Origin: JAAYCI01 sp964369525 | Lineage (GTDB): Bacteria; Bacillota; Clostridia; Oscillospirales; Ruminococcaceae | Direction of reading: 5' to 3' | NCBI GenBank assembly: GCA_964369525.1 | Contig: CAYJEW010000006.1 | Span: 1-64,000 of the forward strand | DNA: 64,000 bases | In this document: piece after piece, positions 1 through 8,360 of the stretch | Position numbering within the stretch: the first letter of the stretch is position 1 | How the letters are laid out: each line of letters opens with the position of its first letter | Notes under the pieces: generated by a model | What the model was told of the DNA's origin: nothing | Database searches by the model: none | The model's input: only the letters and a program-made list of their open reading frames with translations | Program-made: the position numbers and the translations under genes

Positions 1-415
1 TTTTACCTTTTGGGTCAAAGTCGCTACCGCCTTTGCCGCCGCCCATGGGCAGTGTGGTAAGGCTGTTTTTAAATACCTGCTCAAAGCCTAAAAACTTAAT
101 AACACTTGCGTTTACCGTTGGGTGCAACCTAAGGCCGCCCTTGTATGGGCCAATGGCCGAGTTAAACTGCACGCGGTAGCCACGGTTTACCTGCACACGG
201 CCGGCGTCGTCTACCCACGATACCCTAAATTGAATAAAACGCTCCGGCTCTACAATACGCTCCAGTATGCCGTGTTTTTCAATGTTTGCGTCCTGCTGAA
301 CTACAGGCTCAAGGCTTTCTAGTACCTCGCGCATGGCTTGCAAAAACTCTGCTTCGCCTGCGTTGCGCTGCTCTGCCGCAGCGTAAACACGGTTTACATA
401 ATCTGTTTTAAACAT
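1..415 (-). CDS. gdhA: NADP-type glutamate dehydrogenase, N-terminal part (cut by window edge)
   Basis: Only the first 138 codons lie in the window; the gene runs off the left end on the minus strand. The translation begins MFKTDYVNRVYAAAEQ and carries the hexameric glutamate dehydrogenase signatures PYKGGLRLHP and LPMGGGKGG, the substrate and nucleotide approach segment of the ELFV dehydrogenase N-terminal domain. The enzyme interconverts 2-oxoglutarate plus ammonia and glutamate in the cytoplasm and is usually the main ammonia-assimilating route in such clostridia. The ATG at 415 is chosen because a GGGGGG ribosome site lies about 7 nt upstream. NADP rather than NAD use is inferred from resemblance to the short bacterial gdhA type and is not proven by this fragment. 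Confidence 0.93.
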   Translation of the reverse strand, partial: MFKTDYVNRVYAAAEQRNAGEAEFLQAMREVLESLEPVVQQDANIEKHGILERIVEPERFIQFRVSWVDDAGRVQVNRGYRVQFNSAIGPYKGGLRLHPTVNASVIKFLGFEQVFKNSLTTLPMGGGKGGSDFDPKGK

Positions 416-636
416 TTCACTACCCCCCAATAGTATCGCACAGCTGCACAAAAGGCGATTGTGTGCGTTGGCTGCGCACAAAACTTGAAATTTGCACACA
501 GCAATAAAACAATTATATAAGAAACAAAGCAGGAATGCAATTTATTTATTCATTTAACGCATGTTTTGTAACAGCGTACAAAAAAGCAGTGAAAACCAGC
601 TAAAATATTGGCAGAGCGCTTGTATTTGAGCAATAT

Positions 637-666
637 TTGACCTGCGGTGGCCGCCCGATGTATAAT
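637..666 (+). promoter_or_regulatory. Sigma-A promoter of rnpB
   Basis: A -35 TTGACC at 637-642 and a perfect -10 TATAAT at 661-666 are separated by 18 nt. The -10 ends 7 nt before position 673, where the predicted RNase P RNA begins, so start site and RNA end agree. The rest of 416-636 shows no gene. Confidence 0.75.
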
Positions 667-672
667 AACAAA

Positions 673-1027
673 GCAAGCAAACCATGGGGTAGCGCTGCGG
701 CGGTAATGCGCCGTGGTGAGGAAAGTCCGGGCTTCGCAAGGGAATGGTAGCTGCTAACGGCAGCCGGGGGCAACCCTAGGGCTAGTGCAACAGAAATAAA
801 CCGCCACCAATTTGGTGGTAAGGATGGAAAGGCGAGGTAAGAGCTCACCGGCGCACTGGTAACTTTGCGCGTCAATGTAAACCCTACCAGAAGCAACACC
901 CATATGTGGCATATAGCGTACCCTGCGCGCCACGGAGGTGGCAAGGCCGCAAGGCTCGAGCTGTGCGGCAACGCACAGCCAAGATAGATTACCCCTTAAT
1001 ACAGAACCCGGCTTATGGTTTGGTTGT
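673..1027 (+). ncRNA. rnpB: RNase P RNA, bacterial class A
   Basis: The hallmark GAGGAAAGTCCGGGCT occurs at 718-733 and the matching 3' conserved ACAGAACCCGGCTTAT at 1001-1016. The ends pair to form P1: CAAACCAT at 678-685 with ATGGTTTG at 1015-1022, extendable to 673/1027 with one mismatch and a wobble. The length of about 355 nt fits a class A RNA. It is the catalytic subunit that removes 5' leaders from tRNA precursors together with the RnpA protein. It is a monocistronic unit with its own promoter and terminator. Confidence 0.95.
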
Positions 1028-1060
1028 AATTTGTATGCATCTGCGCATACTATGTGCGAG

Positions 1061-1099
1061 CCCCCGTATCTTAAAAAGATACGGGGGTATTGTTTTGTT
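1061..1099 (+). terminator. Intrinsic terminator of rnpB
   Basis: A 12-bp perfect stem (1061-1072 with 1076-1087, starting CCCCCGTATC) closes a three-base loop and is followed by a T-rich tract TATTGTTTTGTT. It lies 34 nt after the RNase P RNA. On the minus strand the hairpin lacks a T tract, so it belongs to rnpB rather than to the convergent nitroreductase. Confidence 0.88.
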
Positions 1100-1113
1100 A
1101 TAAAAAAGAGGGC

Positions 1114-1659
1114 TTATTTTATGTGGGTTAGTAGCTGAGACACCTCTTTGCGTTTTGGTGCGGCAGGGGCCTCGCTTGCATATCCCATGCAGACCAATGC
1201 GGCAACTTTTTGATTTTCGGCTAAGTTTAAATAATCTAATATGGGCGTCTCGTCAAAATATCCAAGAATTACGGTTGCTATGCCTTTGTTGTAGGCCGAC
1301 AAACACAGCGTTTGGGTTGCAATACCCGCATCAAACATTTCAAAGCCGTCGCCTTTAGGGGTAGAGAATGTGCCGTCCCTCTCAAACCCGGCACGTCCTG
1401 CAATATAAGTAACAAGCATAAGGCCGCTACAGCCTTTTATGTTGTTTTCGTTGCCTTTAAAACCCAGGGTCATTTCTTCGGCAATTTTGCTTATCATCTC
1501 TTTGTTTTCAATATAGGTATAACGTGGTACTTGTGTGTTTTTCCAAGATGGGGAATACGAAGCTTCTTCAATAATTTCCTCAATAATCGTGTAAGGAATG
1601 GTATCTTCTTTGAATTTTCGCACGCTTCTTCTTTCTTTAACAACTTTTGAAAAATCCAT
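1114..1659 (-). CDS. Nitroreductase family protein
   Basis: This 181-residue protein has the length and opening of small FMN-dependent nitroreductases: MDFSKVVKERRSVRKFKED contains the phosphate-contacting RRSVRKF segment, SYSPSWKNTQVPR matches the conserved SPSxxNxQPWR-like substrate loop, and VALVCMGYASEAP matches the C-terminal IGYP-like motif. Such enzymes are cytoplasmic homodimers that use NAD(P)H to reduce nitro-compounds, quinones or flavins; the natural substrate here is unknown. GGAGAG lies about 7 nt before the ATG at 1659. It stands alone, converging on rnpB. No clear promoter with both hexamers was seen upstream. Confidence 0.85.
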   Translation of the reverse strand: MDFSKVVKERRSVRKFKEDTIPYTIIEEIIEEASYSPSWKNTQVPRYTYIENKEMISKIAEEMTLGFKGNENNIKGCSGLMLVTYIAGRAGFERDGTFSTPKGDGFEMFDAGIATQTLCLSAYNKGIATVILGYFDETPILDYLNLAENQKVAALVCMGYASEAPAAPKRKEVSQLLTHIK

Positions 1660-1777
1660 GGGTACTCTCCATTCTTTTTTATTGTTATAATAGTGGAATT
1701 ATAAATCGGCAAAATATAAAAACGGTGATATGTTAGTTGCCGTAACGTAATGTAATTTGATGCTATACCAAAACTTT

Positions 1778-4055
1778 CTACGCGCGCTTTTTAAGCTCGT
1801 GGGCAAGTGCGGGGTTGTTAAGCTTTTCAAACATTGCGGCCAAAGCGTTCCACACATCGGGGCTGTTTGTGCCGTACTGCAACAGCCGAAGGTAGCAGGC
1901 ATATGCACTGTGGTAGCGCTCGGCCGCACTCAAAGCTTCGGCCGCCTGCAAAAATACCTCTTGATAGCCGTGGGGCGCTAGCCAGTCGACTGTTTTGGTG
2001 TCGGCAAAAAAATCTTTAACAGATAGCTTGGTAAGTGTGGCACGCTGTTTTTTTGTGTCTTGTGGAGGTAGGGCAGAGGTATTTATAATGTCATAGCATT
2101 CAATATACTCCTCGTGCACTGCACTGTAGCGGTACAGCAGGCTTTCTGCGGCGGTTGCGCTTGAGCTATCGACGGCGTTGTGGGCAATGGCCTGTAAAAG
2201 CGCAAACGCCTGCTCATATCCGCCGCTTGCCAGTATACTGGCGTGTATGCGCGCAGCAGCCTCTTCGTACCTCTCGGCCATCAGCTCACACTCAGCAAGG
2301 CAAAGCATGCTGTCCCGCTCGCCATCCGCAGGTTGATACACCGCGTCGTGCAGTAGTTCGGTATATAGCCCTGCATCCATGTAGTAGCGGCACTGCGCTT
2401 CAAAGCTGTGTTGAGCCGTGTTTGCAAAGCAGCTAAGCAGGTGGTTTGCCTGCTTGCGCCCTTTGGCAAATGCCACATGCCCATAGCACCGATGTAGCAG
2501 TGAATGTTTAAACTGCTTTGGCAGCGTGCCGCCAAAATAACGCTCTAATATAGGCAACCACTCGCCAAGCGCAGAGCGATATTTTTGTATCAGCGCGGCA
2601 TCATCTGCACACACAATAGCTAAAAACATCAGCTCGGCAACATCTTCTGCGGCGGTGGTGTCCTTGGCCTGCCAAGCGGCTTCTGCCGCCTGTTGCGGTT
2701 TGCCTATAACTATCATAAGGTACCAAAACTCGCTTTTGGTGGCAGCGCCTTCATCCAACAGTTTTTTCATAAAGTAGGCATAAAGGTCGGTTGCGCCTTC
2801 GTGGTGCAGGCAGGCCACAAGCTCTGAAAGAACACCCGCCTGCGTAAGCGGCAGCAGCGAGTCTAAAAACATTACAATGTCTTGCAAGGCAAGCCCCTGC
2901 ACACAGCGTAAAAGCAAAGGTAGTGCAGGGCGTAGCAGTGCGCCGCCGCTTAGATGCAGTGCGGCCGACACATAGTCAAATGAAACCTCGCGCAATCTGC
3001 GGCGCCATGCCGCAGTGGCCATGGCAAGGTACAGCTCTGCCGCAGCCTGTATGTAGCTTTCCATGTGCAGGGTTTGGCCATCACGCATGATTTCAGCCTT
3101 GGATATAGCCGCCTCGAAATCCACAAGCAGGCTGTGCTCGTCATATTGAAGGTGCAACCGATAGTAAAGCTCTATTATGTGGGCAGAGGGGTGCGCCGCC
3201 AGCAGTGTTTGCGCATTGTCCACAACAGAGCTGTATACCTGCGCTCGGCTAAATCGGCGGCGCTGGGCTGTAGCTAGGCGTATGGCACGATAGATAAAAT
3301 CTACCGCCAGCGTTTGATAGACAGACAAAAAATGGCGCAGTGCTTTTTGGTGTGCCAAAAGCCACGCAAGGCTGTCTGCTGCGGTGCCAGGCTCGCCAAG
3401 GGCATCGCACTCGCGCATTAGGTAGTAATGGTGCAGAGCTTTTTCATTTTCAGGCATATCGGCTTCAAGCGCTATCTGCAAAAGCGCTTGGTTGCGCCGT
3501 AGTTTTGCGGGGGTGTTTTGCACGCCGTAGCCGGTGTGAACAATATTAAGCCCCGAGGCGGGCTTGTGCACAAGTTCCTTTTGGTTGCGAGCTGCTGCCT
3601 GCTCGTGTATTATGCCGTTAAACTCCACGGCGCCCAGCCCACGCAGTATGCGTTTTTCGCTGTCTATAGATATAACTGCGGCTGTGGCGGGGTCTTTGTT
3701 TGTGCGCTGAACATCCAGCGCAAGAAGCTCTTTTTCGGCAAACTGTTGCTCAATATATGCGCGCTCGGCTTTGCCTAGCGGCGGCTCAAACGCTTCGTCT
3801 GCATCTAAAAATATCACCNNNNNNNNNNACGTCGCCGCCAGCCTGCTCAAGCGCAAAGTTGCGTGCAGCCGCAAAGCTGTTGTTCCAGCTATAGTGCAAA
3901 ACGGTAGCGCCTAAAGCCTCTGCGACACTTTCGGTGTTGTCGGTACTGCCGGTGTCCACCACCAAAAGCTCGTCTGCAGCGTCTTTAACGCTTTGGATGC
4001 TGGCGCCAATATTTTGTTGTTCATTTTTCACAATCCAAAGGGCGGTAAGTTTCAT
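1778..4055 (-). CDS. Glycosyltransferase family 2 with C-terminal TPR-like region, probable flagellin glycosyltransferase
   Basis: The N-terminus (MKLTALWIVKNEQQNIGASI, then VVDTGSTDNTESVAE and FLDADEAFEP) is a GT2 fold of the SunS/TPR-glycosyltransferase type: the nucleotide-binding Asp of VDTGSTDNT and the DAD metal motif are present. The remaining 500 or so residues are alanine- and leucine-rich helical repeats like TPRs. Ten Ns at 3819-3828 interrupt it. Deleting them restores one frame of 756 codons reading GGDVVIFLDADE, exactly what the family shows, so probably nothing is missing. The ATG at 4055 is preferred over the upstream GTG at 4061 because GAGGTG lies about 5 nt before it. It lies directly downstream of two flagellin genes on the same strand, the usual place for a flagellin-modifying glycosyltransferase; that role is inferred. 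Confidence 0.85.
3819..3828. other. Scaffold N run inside the glycosyltransferase gene
   Basis: Ten Ns. The flanks join in frame when the Ns are removed and give a conserved motif, so this is probably padding rather than missing sequence. Confidence 0.95.
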
Positions 4056-4254
4056 CTGCACACCTCGCTTGGTCGTTTTAGGGGATAATGCTTAAGCTTT
4101 ATAATATAATGAATGCCGATAATAGCGCATAAATTGCAATAAAAATGATATATAAGGCAGATGCTGATGTACTGTTTATTTCAATTGTAATTTCTAGCCA
4201 CCAGCCCTTTAATTATAAAGCTGCAGCGGCAATAATGCAACAAACATAAATAGT
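4056..4254. other. Intergenic region between flagellin terminator and glycosyltransferase
   Basis: AT-rich stretch without coding potential. On the minus strand it must carry any promoter specific to the glycosyltransferase; several AT-rich hexamers are present near 4100-4115 but none forms a convincing -35/-10 pair. Confidence 0.5.
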
Positions 4255-4282
4255 AAAAGCCCCCGCGCAAAAGCGCGAGGGC
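4255..4282 (-). terminator. Intrinsic terminator of flagellin gene 1
   Basis: Reading the minus strand, a GC-rich hairpin (stem GCCCTCGCGC with GCGCGGGGGC, loop TTTT) is followed by CTTTTACTA. A second complementary arm CGGGGGCTT at 4290-4298 can pair with AAGCCCCCG, so the whole 4257-4298 region is a nested palindrome. It lies about 110 nt after the flagellin stop and would separate flagellin from glycosyltransferase transcription. Confidence 0.75.
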
Positions 4283-4393
4283 AGTGTGCACGGGGGCTTC
4301 TTGCTGCGAAGCAAAATCCAAGAGGGCCCTTGGCTACAGCCTAGGCAGCAAAGCTATAAGCGTGAGGTAAAACCTCATAACTTAGCGTAAGCC

Positions 4394-6013
4394 TTAGCCC
4401 AGTAGCTGCAGCACCTGCTGCGGTTGCATGTTGGCCTGAGCCAGCATGGATTGTGCGGCTTGCGCCAACACGTTGTTCTTTGTGAAGTCCATCATCTCTT
4501 CTGCCATATCAACGTCGCGAATACGGCTCTCAGCGGCTGTCATGTTCTCAGTAGTTACGCCAAGGTTGTTGATGGTGTGCTCAAGGCGGTTTTGCAGTGC
4601 GCCCAGGTTACCGCGGTTTACCGATACTTTTTCAATAGCGGCGTTTACGCTGTCCAGTGCGCGAGCTGCGCTCTCTTGGCTAGCCATCGAGATGTTAGCA
4701 ATACCAAGGCCCGAGGCGCTCATGTCGTCAACGCTTACAGTGATTTTCTGGAAGTCGTCGGCTGTGTCGCCTACCTGCATGGTAAGACCGTTGCCCATTT
4801 CGGGTGCACCAACGGTAACGCCCACAGTGCCGTCGGCCTTGAATGCCAGGCCTGTTTTTTGGTTGATCTCAGCGGCAATGTTCTCAAGGTCGGCTTCACC
4901 AACACCTGCTGTGGCATCAATGGAGATGATGTTAACACCGGTGTTTTCAAGACGAGCAAAGTTATCGGTGTAGTTTGCGTCTTGCTCCAGCAGCACAAAC
5001 TCTTGGCCGTCCACTGTAAATGTGGCAAACTCTTCGTTTGTAGTGCCGCCTGTTGCGGTGTACACAAAGGCTTGGAAGCTGTCGGCAAGAATGGTAGACT
5101 CTGCATCGCTCGGTGCGGTGTCTTGAGTAGCTGTAAGGTCTGTTTCCAGCACGTCATTGAAGTAGTTGGTCATGCTACCGATTTTAGGTGCGTCCACGCC
5201 GGCCTCGCGGTTGGTAAGCGAGATAACGCCGGTGTCGTCGGCTTTAATGATAAAGTCGTTAGCAAGGCTGGAGTTTTTGAACTGGTCTTCCAAAGCGGAT
5301 GCCAAATCTGCGGCAGAGATGGTGCTTGTGCCCGGTGTGGTGGTTGTGTCCAGTTTGTAAGCTGTGCTGTCCACGTCGTTAGCAATAAGGCTGCTTTTGT
5401 CTTCGCTAACAGTCAGTGTAACAGTGTAGCTGTCGCCCTTGTCGGTGGTAATGGTGTAGTCCATTGTATCACCGGCCTCAAGGTCTGCGTAGTTGGCCAC
5501 GTCCACTGCAGCAAAGCTATAAACGCCTGCTGTTGCGGGGGTTTCGGTAACTTTAACGCCCTGAACGCTCACATCGCGAGGCTCTTTAGCGCTAAGGCTG
5601 CCGTCCAGTAGCTGGATGCCGTTGAAGTTGGTAGCTTGGGAAATACGGTCAATTTCTTCTTTCAAAGCGGTGGTCTCTGCTTCGATTTTTTGGCGGTCAG
5701 ATGCTTGGATGGTGCCGTTGGCGCTTTGTGTTGCAAGCTCTACCATACGGTTTAGCATGCTGTGCACCTCGGCCAGTGCGCCCTCAGCAGTTTGAATCAG
5801 GCTTGCGCCGTCTTCTGCATTGGCAATTGCGCGGTCAAGACCGGTAATTTGCGCACGCATCTTTTCGGAAATCGCTAGGCCGGCTGCGTCGTCAGCAGCG
5901 CGGTTGATACGATAGCCGGACGATAGTTTCTCAAGGTTTTTGCCCAGGTTAGAGTTATTAACTCCGAGCTGACGGTGAGAGTTGATCGCCATAATGTTGT
6001 GTTGGATAATCAT
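4394..6013 (-). CDS. Flagellin (copy 1)
   Basis: This 539-residue protein is the filament subunit exported through the flagellar type III apparatus. Residues 1-140 (MIIQHNIMAINSHRQLG, LEKLSSGYRINRAADDAAGL, MVELATQSANGT) are the conserved D0/D1 N-terminal region, and the last 85 residues (VNRGNLGALQNRLEHTINNL, ESRIRDVDMAEEM, MLAQANMQPQQVLQLL) are the C-terminal D1/D0 region. The middle 310 residues are the variable surface domain. GGGAGGA stands 6 nt before the ATG. It is nearly identical to the next gene upstream, indicating tandem duplication. The leader carries a CsrA-type hairpin at 6037-6055. No signal peptide, as expected. Confidence 0.97.
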   Translation of the reverse strand: MIIQHNIMAINSHRQLGVNNSNLGKNLEKLSSGYRINRAADDAAGLAISEKMRAQITGLDRAIANAEDGASLIQTAEGALAEVHSMLNRMVELATQSANGTIQASDRQKIEAETTALKEEIDRISQATNFNGIQLLDGSLSAKEPRDVSVQGVKVTETPATAGVYSFAAVDVANYADLEAGDTMDYTITTDKGDSYTVTLTVSEDKSSLIANDVDSTAYKLDTTTTPGTSTISAADLASALEDQFKNSSLANDFIIKADDTGVISLTNREAGVDAPKIGSMTNYFNDVLETDLTATQDTAPSDAESTILADSFQAFVYTATGGTTNEEFATFTVDGQEFVLLEQDANYTDNFARLENTGVNIISIDATAGVGEADLENIAAEINQKTGLAFKADGTVGVTVGAPEMGNGLTMQVGDTADDFQKITVSVDDMSASGLGIANISMASQESAARALDSVNAAIEKVSVNRGNLGALQNRLEHTINNLGVTTENMTAAESRIRDVDMAEEMMDFTKNNVLAQAAQSMLAQANMQPQQVLQLLG

Positions 6014-6036
6014 GTGTAATCCTCCCTAATTTCTTA

Positions 6037-6055
6037 CAAGAACATCCTGTCCTTG
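6037..6055 (-). promoter_or_regulatory. CsrA-type hairpin in flagellin 1 leader
   Basis: In the minus-strand RNA an 8-bp stem (with one G-U pair) presents the loop GGA within ACAGGATGT, close to the known CsrA consensus RUACARGGAUGU. It lies about 24 nt before the start codon, with the GGAGG ribosome site between as a potential second CsrA contact, the arrangement known for hag of Bacillus subtilis. A second hairpin lies farther upstream at 6064-6084. The stem differs from that of copy 2 by base changes that preserve pairing. Confidence 0.75.
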
Positions 6056-6150
6056 CTTTGGTGGTGTTGCCCGAATGGCAACACTCTTTATATGTTTGCC
6101 AGGACACAAGCGGGCCCTGCCTACACCCTGGTTAACACCAAATTCGGAGA

Positions 6151-6179
6151 ATTATAGTACGGCACGTACTATAAAGCAT
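6151..6179 (-). promoter_or_regulatory. Candidate promoter with palindromic spacer upstream of flagellin 1
   Basis: On the minus strand a perfect TATAAT (6151-6156) lies at the position expected for the start of the flagellin 1 leader. The -35 is poor, and the region between is almost entirely an 10-bp inverted repeat with a 3-nt centre (6152-6174). No sigma-D promoter like that of copy 2 is present. Speculative: copy 1 may also be read from the copy 2 promoter. Confidence 0.35.
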
Positions 6180-6286
6180 AAGGGCACTTTATAGCCACGC
6201 ATGTTACGGGCTTGCGGGGTTTATGCTGCAAGCTCGGCACGGCGGGCTATAATAGCCCAATTGCCGCGTTTTGTTTGCCTGTGCCG

Positions 6287-6311
6287 CCCCGTACTTGCTA
6301 GAAGTACGGGG
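6287..6311. other. Hairpin downstream of flagellin 2
   Basis: Perfect 10-bp inverted repeat (CCCCGTACTT with AAGTACGGGG) with 5-nt loop, 47 nt after the flagellin 2 stop. Neither strand has a T tract next to it, so it may protect the mRNA 3' end or attenuate rather than act as a standard terminator. Confidence 0.5.
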
Positions 6312-6357
6312 CAGTACTTAGGCGGTTGTGATGTGAGTAAAGATGCTATACAGTTGC

Positions 6358-7983
6358 TTATTGCAGTAGCTGCAATACCTGTTGCGGTTGCATGTTGGCT
6401 TGTGCCAGCATGGATTGCGCGGCCTGTGCTAAAACGTTGTTCTTAGTAAAGGCCATCATCTCTTCTGCCATATCCACGTCACGAATGCGGCTTTCGGCGG
6501 CTGTCATGTTCTCGGTGGTAACGCCAAGGTTGTTTATGGTGTGTTCCAGGCGGTTTTGAAGTGCGCCCAGGTTACCGCGGTTTACCGATACTTTTTCAAT
6601 AGCGGCATTTACGCTGTCCAGTGCGCGAGAAGAACTTTCTTGGCTGGCCATGGATATGTTGGAAATGCCAAGGCCTGCAGCGCTCATGTCGTCAACGCTA
6701 ACGGTAATTTTTTGGAAGTCGTCGGCTGTGTCGCCTACCTGCATGGTAAGGCCGTTGCCCATTTCGGGTGCGCCAATGGTAACGCCCACTGTGCCGTCGG
6801 CTTTAAATGCAAGGCCTGTTTTTTGGTTAACTTCTGCAGCTATGTTCTCAAGGTCGGCTGCTGTAAGGCCTGTTGTTGCGGCATCAGCGCTAACGCTGAT
6901 AATGTTCACACCGCGGTTTTCAAGGCGGGCAAAGTTGTCGGTGTAGTTTGCGTCTTGCGCTAGCAGCACAAACTCTTGGCCGTCCACTGTAAATGTGGCA
7001 AACTCTTCGTTTGTGGTGCCGCCTGTTGCACTGTATAGGAATGTTTGCAGGCTGTCGGCAAGAATTGTAGACTCTGTGTCGCTTGGTGCTGTGTCTTGTG
7101 TGGCTGCAAGGTCTGCCTCCAATACATGGTTCATGTAGGTGGTCATGCTGCCAATTTTGGGTGCGTCCACGCCGGGCTCGCGGTTGGTAAGCGAAATGTC
7201 GGCGCCGTCGGCTTTAATGATAAAGTCGTTAGACAATGTCATGTTTTTAAACTGGTCTTCCAAAGCAGAAGCTAAATCTTCTGCAGAGATGGTGCTTGTG
7301 CCCGGTGTTGTTGTGGTGTCTAGCTTGTACTTTGTAGAGCTAGCATCGTTAGCAATAAGGCTGCTTTTGTCGTCGCTAACGGTTAGCTGAACTGTGTAGC
7401 TATCGCCTTTGTCGGTAGTAATGGTGTACTCAAGCACGTCGTTGGGCTGTAGGTCTGCGTAGCTGGCAACATCTACTGCGGCAAAGCTGTAAACGCCTGC
7501 TGTTGCGGGAGTTTCGGTAACCTTTACGCCCTGCACATTTACATCGCGAGGCTCTTTAGCGCTAAGGCTGCCGTCTAGCAGCTGAATGCCGTTGAAGTTG
7601 GTAGCTTGAGATATACGGTCAATCTCGTCCTTCAAAGCGGTGGCTTCTGCTTCGATTTTCTGGCGGTCAGAAGCTTGGATGGTGCCGTTGGCACTTTGTG
7701 TAGCAAGCTCTACCATACGGTTTAGCATGCTGTGCACCTCGGCCAGTGCGCCCTCAGCTGTTTGAATAAGGCTGGCACCGTCTTCGGCGTTGGAGATTGC
7801 GCGGTCAAGCCCGGTAATTTGGGCACGCATCTTCTCAGATATTGCAAGGCCTGCTGCATCGTCGGCAGCGCGGTTAATGCGATAACCAGAAGATAGCTTC
7901 TCAAGGTTTTGGCTGAGGTTTGAGTTGTTAATCCCCAGCTGACGGTGAGAGTTGATCGCCATAATGTTGTGTTGGATAATCAT
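6358..7983 (-). CDS. Flagellin (copy 2)
   Basis: A 541-residue flagellin closely matching copy 1 along its whole length. The first 140 and last 85 residues are almost identical; the differences cluster in the middle (for example DVASYADLQPNDVLEYTITT in place of the copy 1 segment, and an insertion AATTGLTAAD), which is the filament-surface domain. It ends QVLQLLQ instead of QVLQLLG. GGGAGGA lies about 7 nt before the ATG at 7983. Its upstream region has a sigma-D promoter (8138-8164), a 147-nt leader and a CsrA-type hairpin (8009-8023), so this copy is likely the main regulated flagellin. Two similar flagellins can co-assemble or be used alternately; which applies is unknown. Confidence 0.97.
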   Translation of the reverse strand: MIIQHNIMAINSHRQLGINNSNLSQNLEKLSSGYRINRAADDAAGLAISEKMRAQITGLDRAISNAEDGASLIQTAEGALAEVHSMLNRMVELATQSANGTIQASDRQKIEAEATALKDEIDRISQATNFNGIQLLDGSLSAKEPRDVNVQGVKVTETPATAGVYSFAAVDVASYADLQPNDVLEYTITTDKGDSYTVQLTVSDDKSSLIANDASSTKYKLDTTTTPGTSTISAEDLASALEDQFKNMTLSNDFIIKADGADISLTNREPGVDAPKIGSMTTYMNHVLEADLAATQDTAPSDTESTILADSLQTFLYSATGGTTNEEFATFTVDGQEFVLLAQDANYTDNFARLENRGVNIISVSADAATTGLTAADLENIAAEVNQKTGLAFKADGTVGVTIGAPEMGNGLTMQVGDTADDFQKITVSVDDMSAAGLGISNISMASQESSSRALDSVNAAIEKVSVNRGNLGALQNRLEHTINNLGVTTENMTAAESRIRDVDMAEEMMAFTKNNVLAQAAQSMLAQANMQPQQVLQLLQ

Positions 7984-8008
7984 TCTAAAATCCTCCCTAA
8001 AATTTGCC

Positions 8009-8023
8009 GGGACATCCTGTCCC
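8009..8023 (-). promoter_or_regulatory. CsrA-type hairpin in flagellin 2 leader
   Basis: In the minus-strand RNA GGGACA and TGTCCC form a perfect 6-bp stem with loop GGA, giving GGGACAGGATGTCCC. This contains ACAGGATGT, close to the CsrA target consensus, with the essential GGA in the loop. It lies about 26 nt upstream of the start codon. A further small hairpin (8037-8051) precedes it, as in copy 1. On the plus strand the same bases are followed by seven Ts, but no gene reads into it from that side. Confidence 0.8.
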
Positions 8024-8137
8024 TTTTTTTGTGGCAGCGCCCGTGTGGCGCGGCCTGTCTTGTTTCAGAACTTAAGTGGCGTGTATACTGTTGAATCAGG
8101 GCCGATTAACAGTATGTTCCACTGTCCTTCATAAGAG

Positions 8138-8164
8138 ATATCGTCCCCGCAAAAAAAAACTTTA
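8138..8164 (-). promoter_or_regulatory. Sigma-D (sigma-28) promoter of flagellin 2
   Basis: On the minus strand TAAA (8161-8164), exactly 15 nt, then GACGATAT (8138-8145). The known Bacillus sigma-D consensus is TAAA-N15-GCCGATAT, so 11 of 12 positions match. Transcription would start near 8131, giving a leader of about 147 nt that contains the CsrA-type hairpin. Confidence 0.88.
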
Positions 8165-8297
8165 CCCTTATGGAGACTTTTTTTAAAATACGCAAATCGC
8201 TTGGCTTATATATAATGTAAGAACCGAAAAAACCGCCCAAAATTTACCTCCGCTGCCCGCTTTTGCACACACAGCATGCCACACAGACGTGCATTTG

Positions 8298-8327
8298 TTG
8301 CGAGAGTGCATTGCTGTGTGGTACAAT
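8298..8327 (+). promoter_or_regulatory. Candidate sigma-A promoter of the yicC-remA-gmk-priA operon
   Basis: TACAAT at 8322-8327 with TTGCGA at 8298-8303, spacing 18. Weak -35, reasonable -10, 34 nt before the yicC start. The rest of 8165-8297 shows no gene. Confidence 0.4.
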
Positions 8328-8360
8328 AATATCTAATATATACAGCACCTAGGAGGCAAA

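Noticed and set aside
4424..5611. Long open frame (395 codons) antisense to flagellin 1
   Set aside because: It is cysteine- and valine-rich low-quality translation, the shadow of the strongly biased codons of flagellin; the second flagellin gives similar shadows. No ribosome site or promoter of its own.
6064..6190. Sigma-D promoter for flagellin 1 using TTTA at 6188-6191
   Set aside because: The -35-like TAAA is at a suitable place, but the 8-mer 15 nt away reads ATAGTACG on the minus strand, not GCCGATAT.
8009..8030. Plus-strand hairpin with T7 that looks like an intrinsic terminator
   Set aside because: No plus-strand gene ends there, and the same hairpin exists without the T run in the other flagellin leader. 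A CsrA-type site on the minus-strand mRNA explains both.
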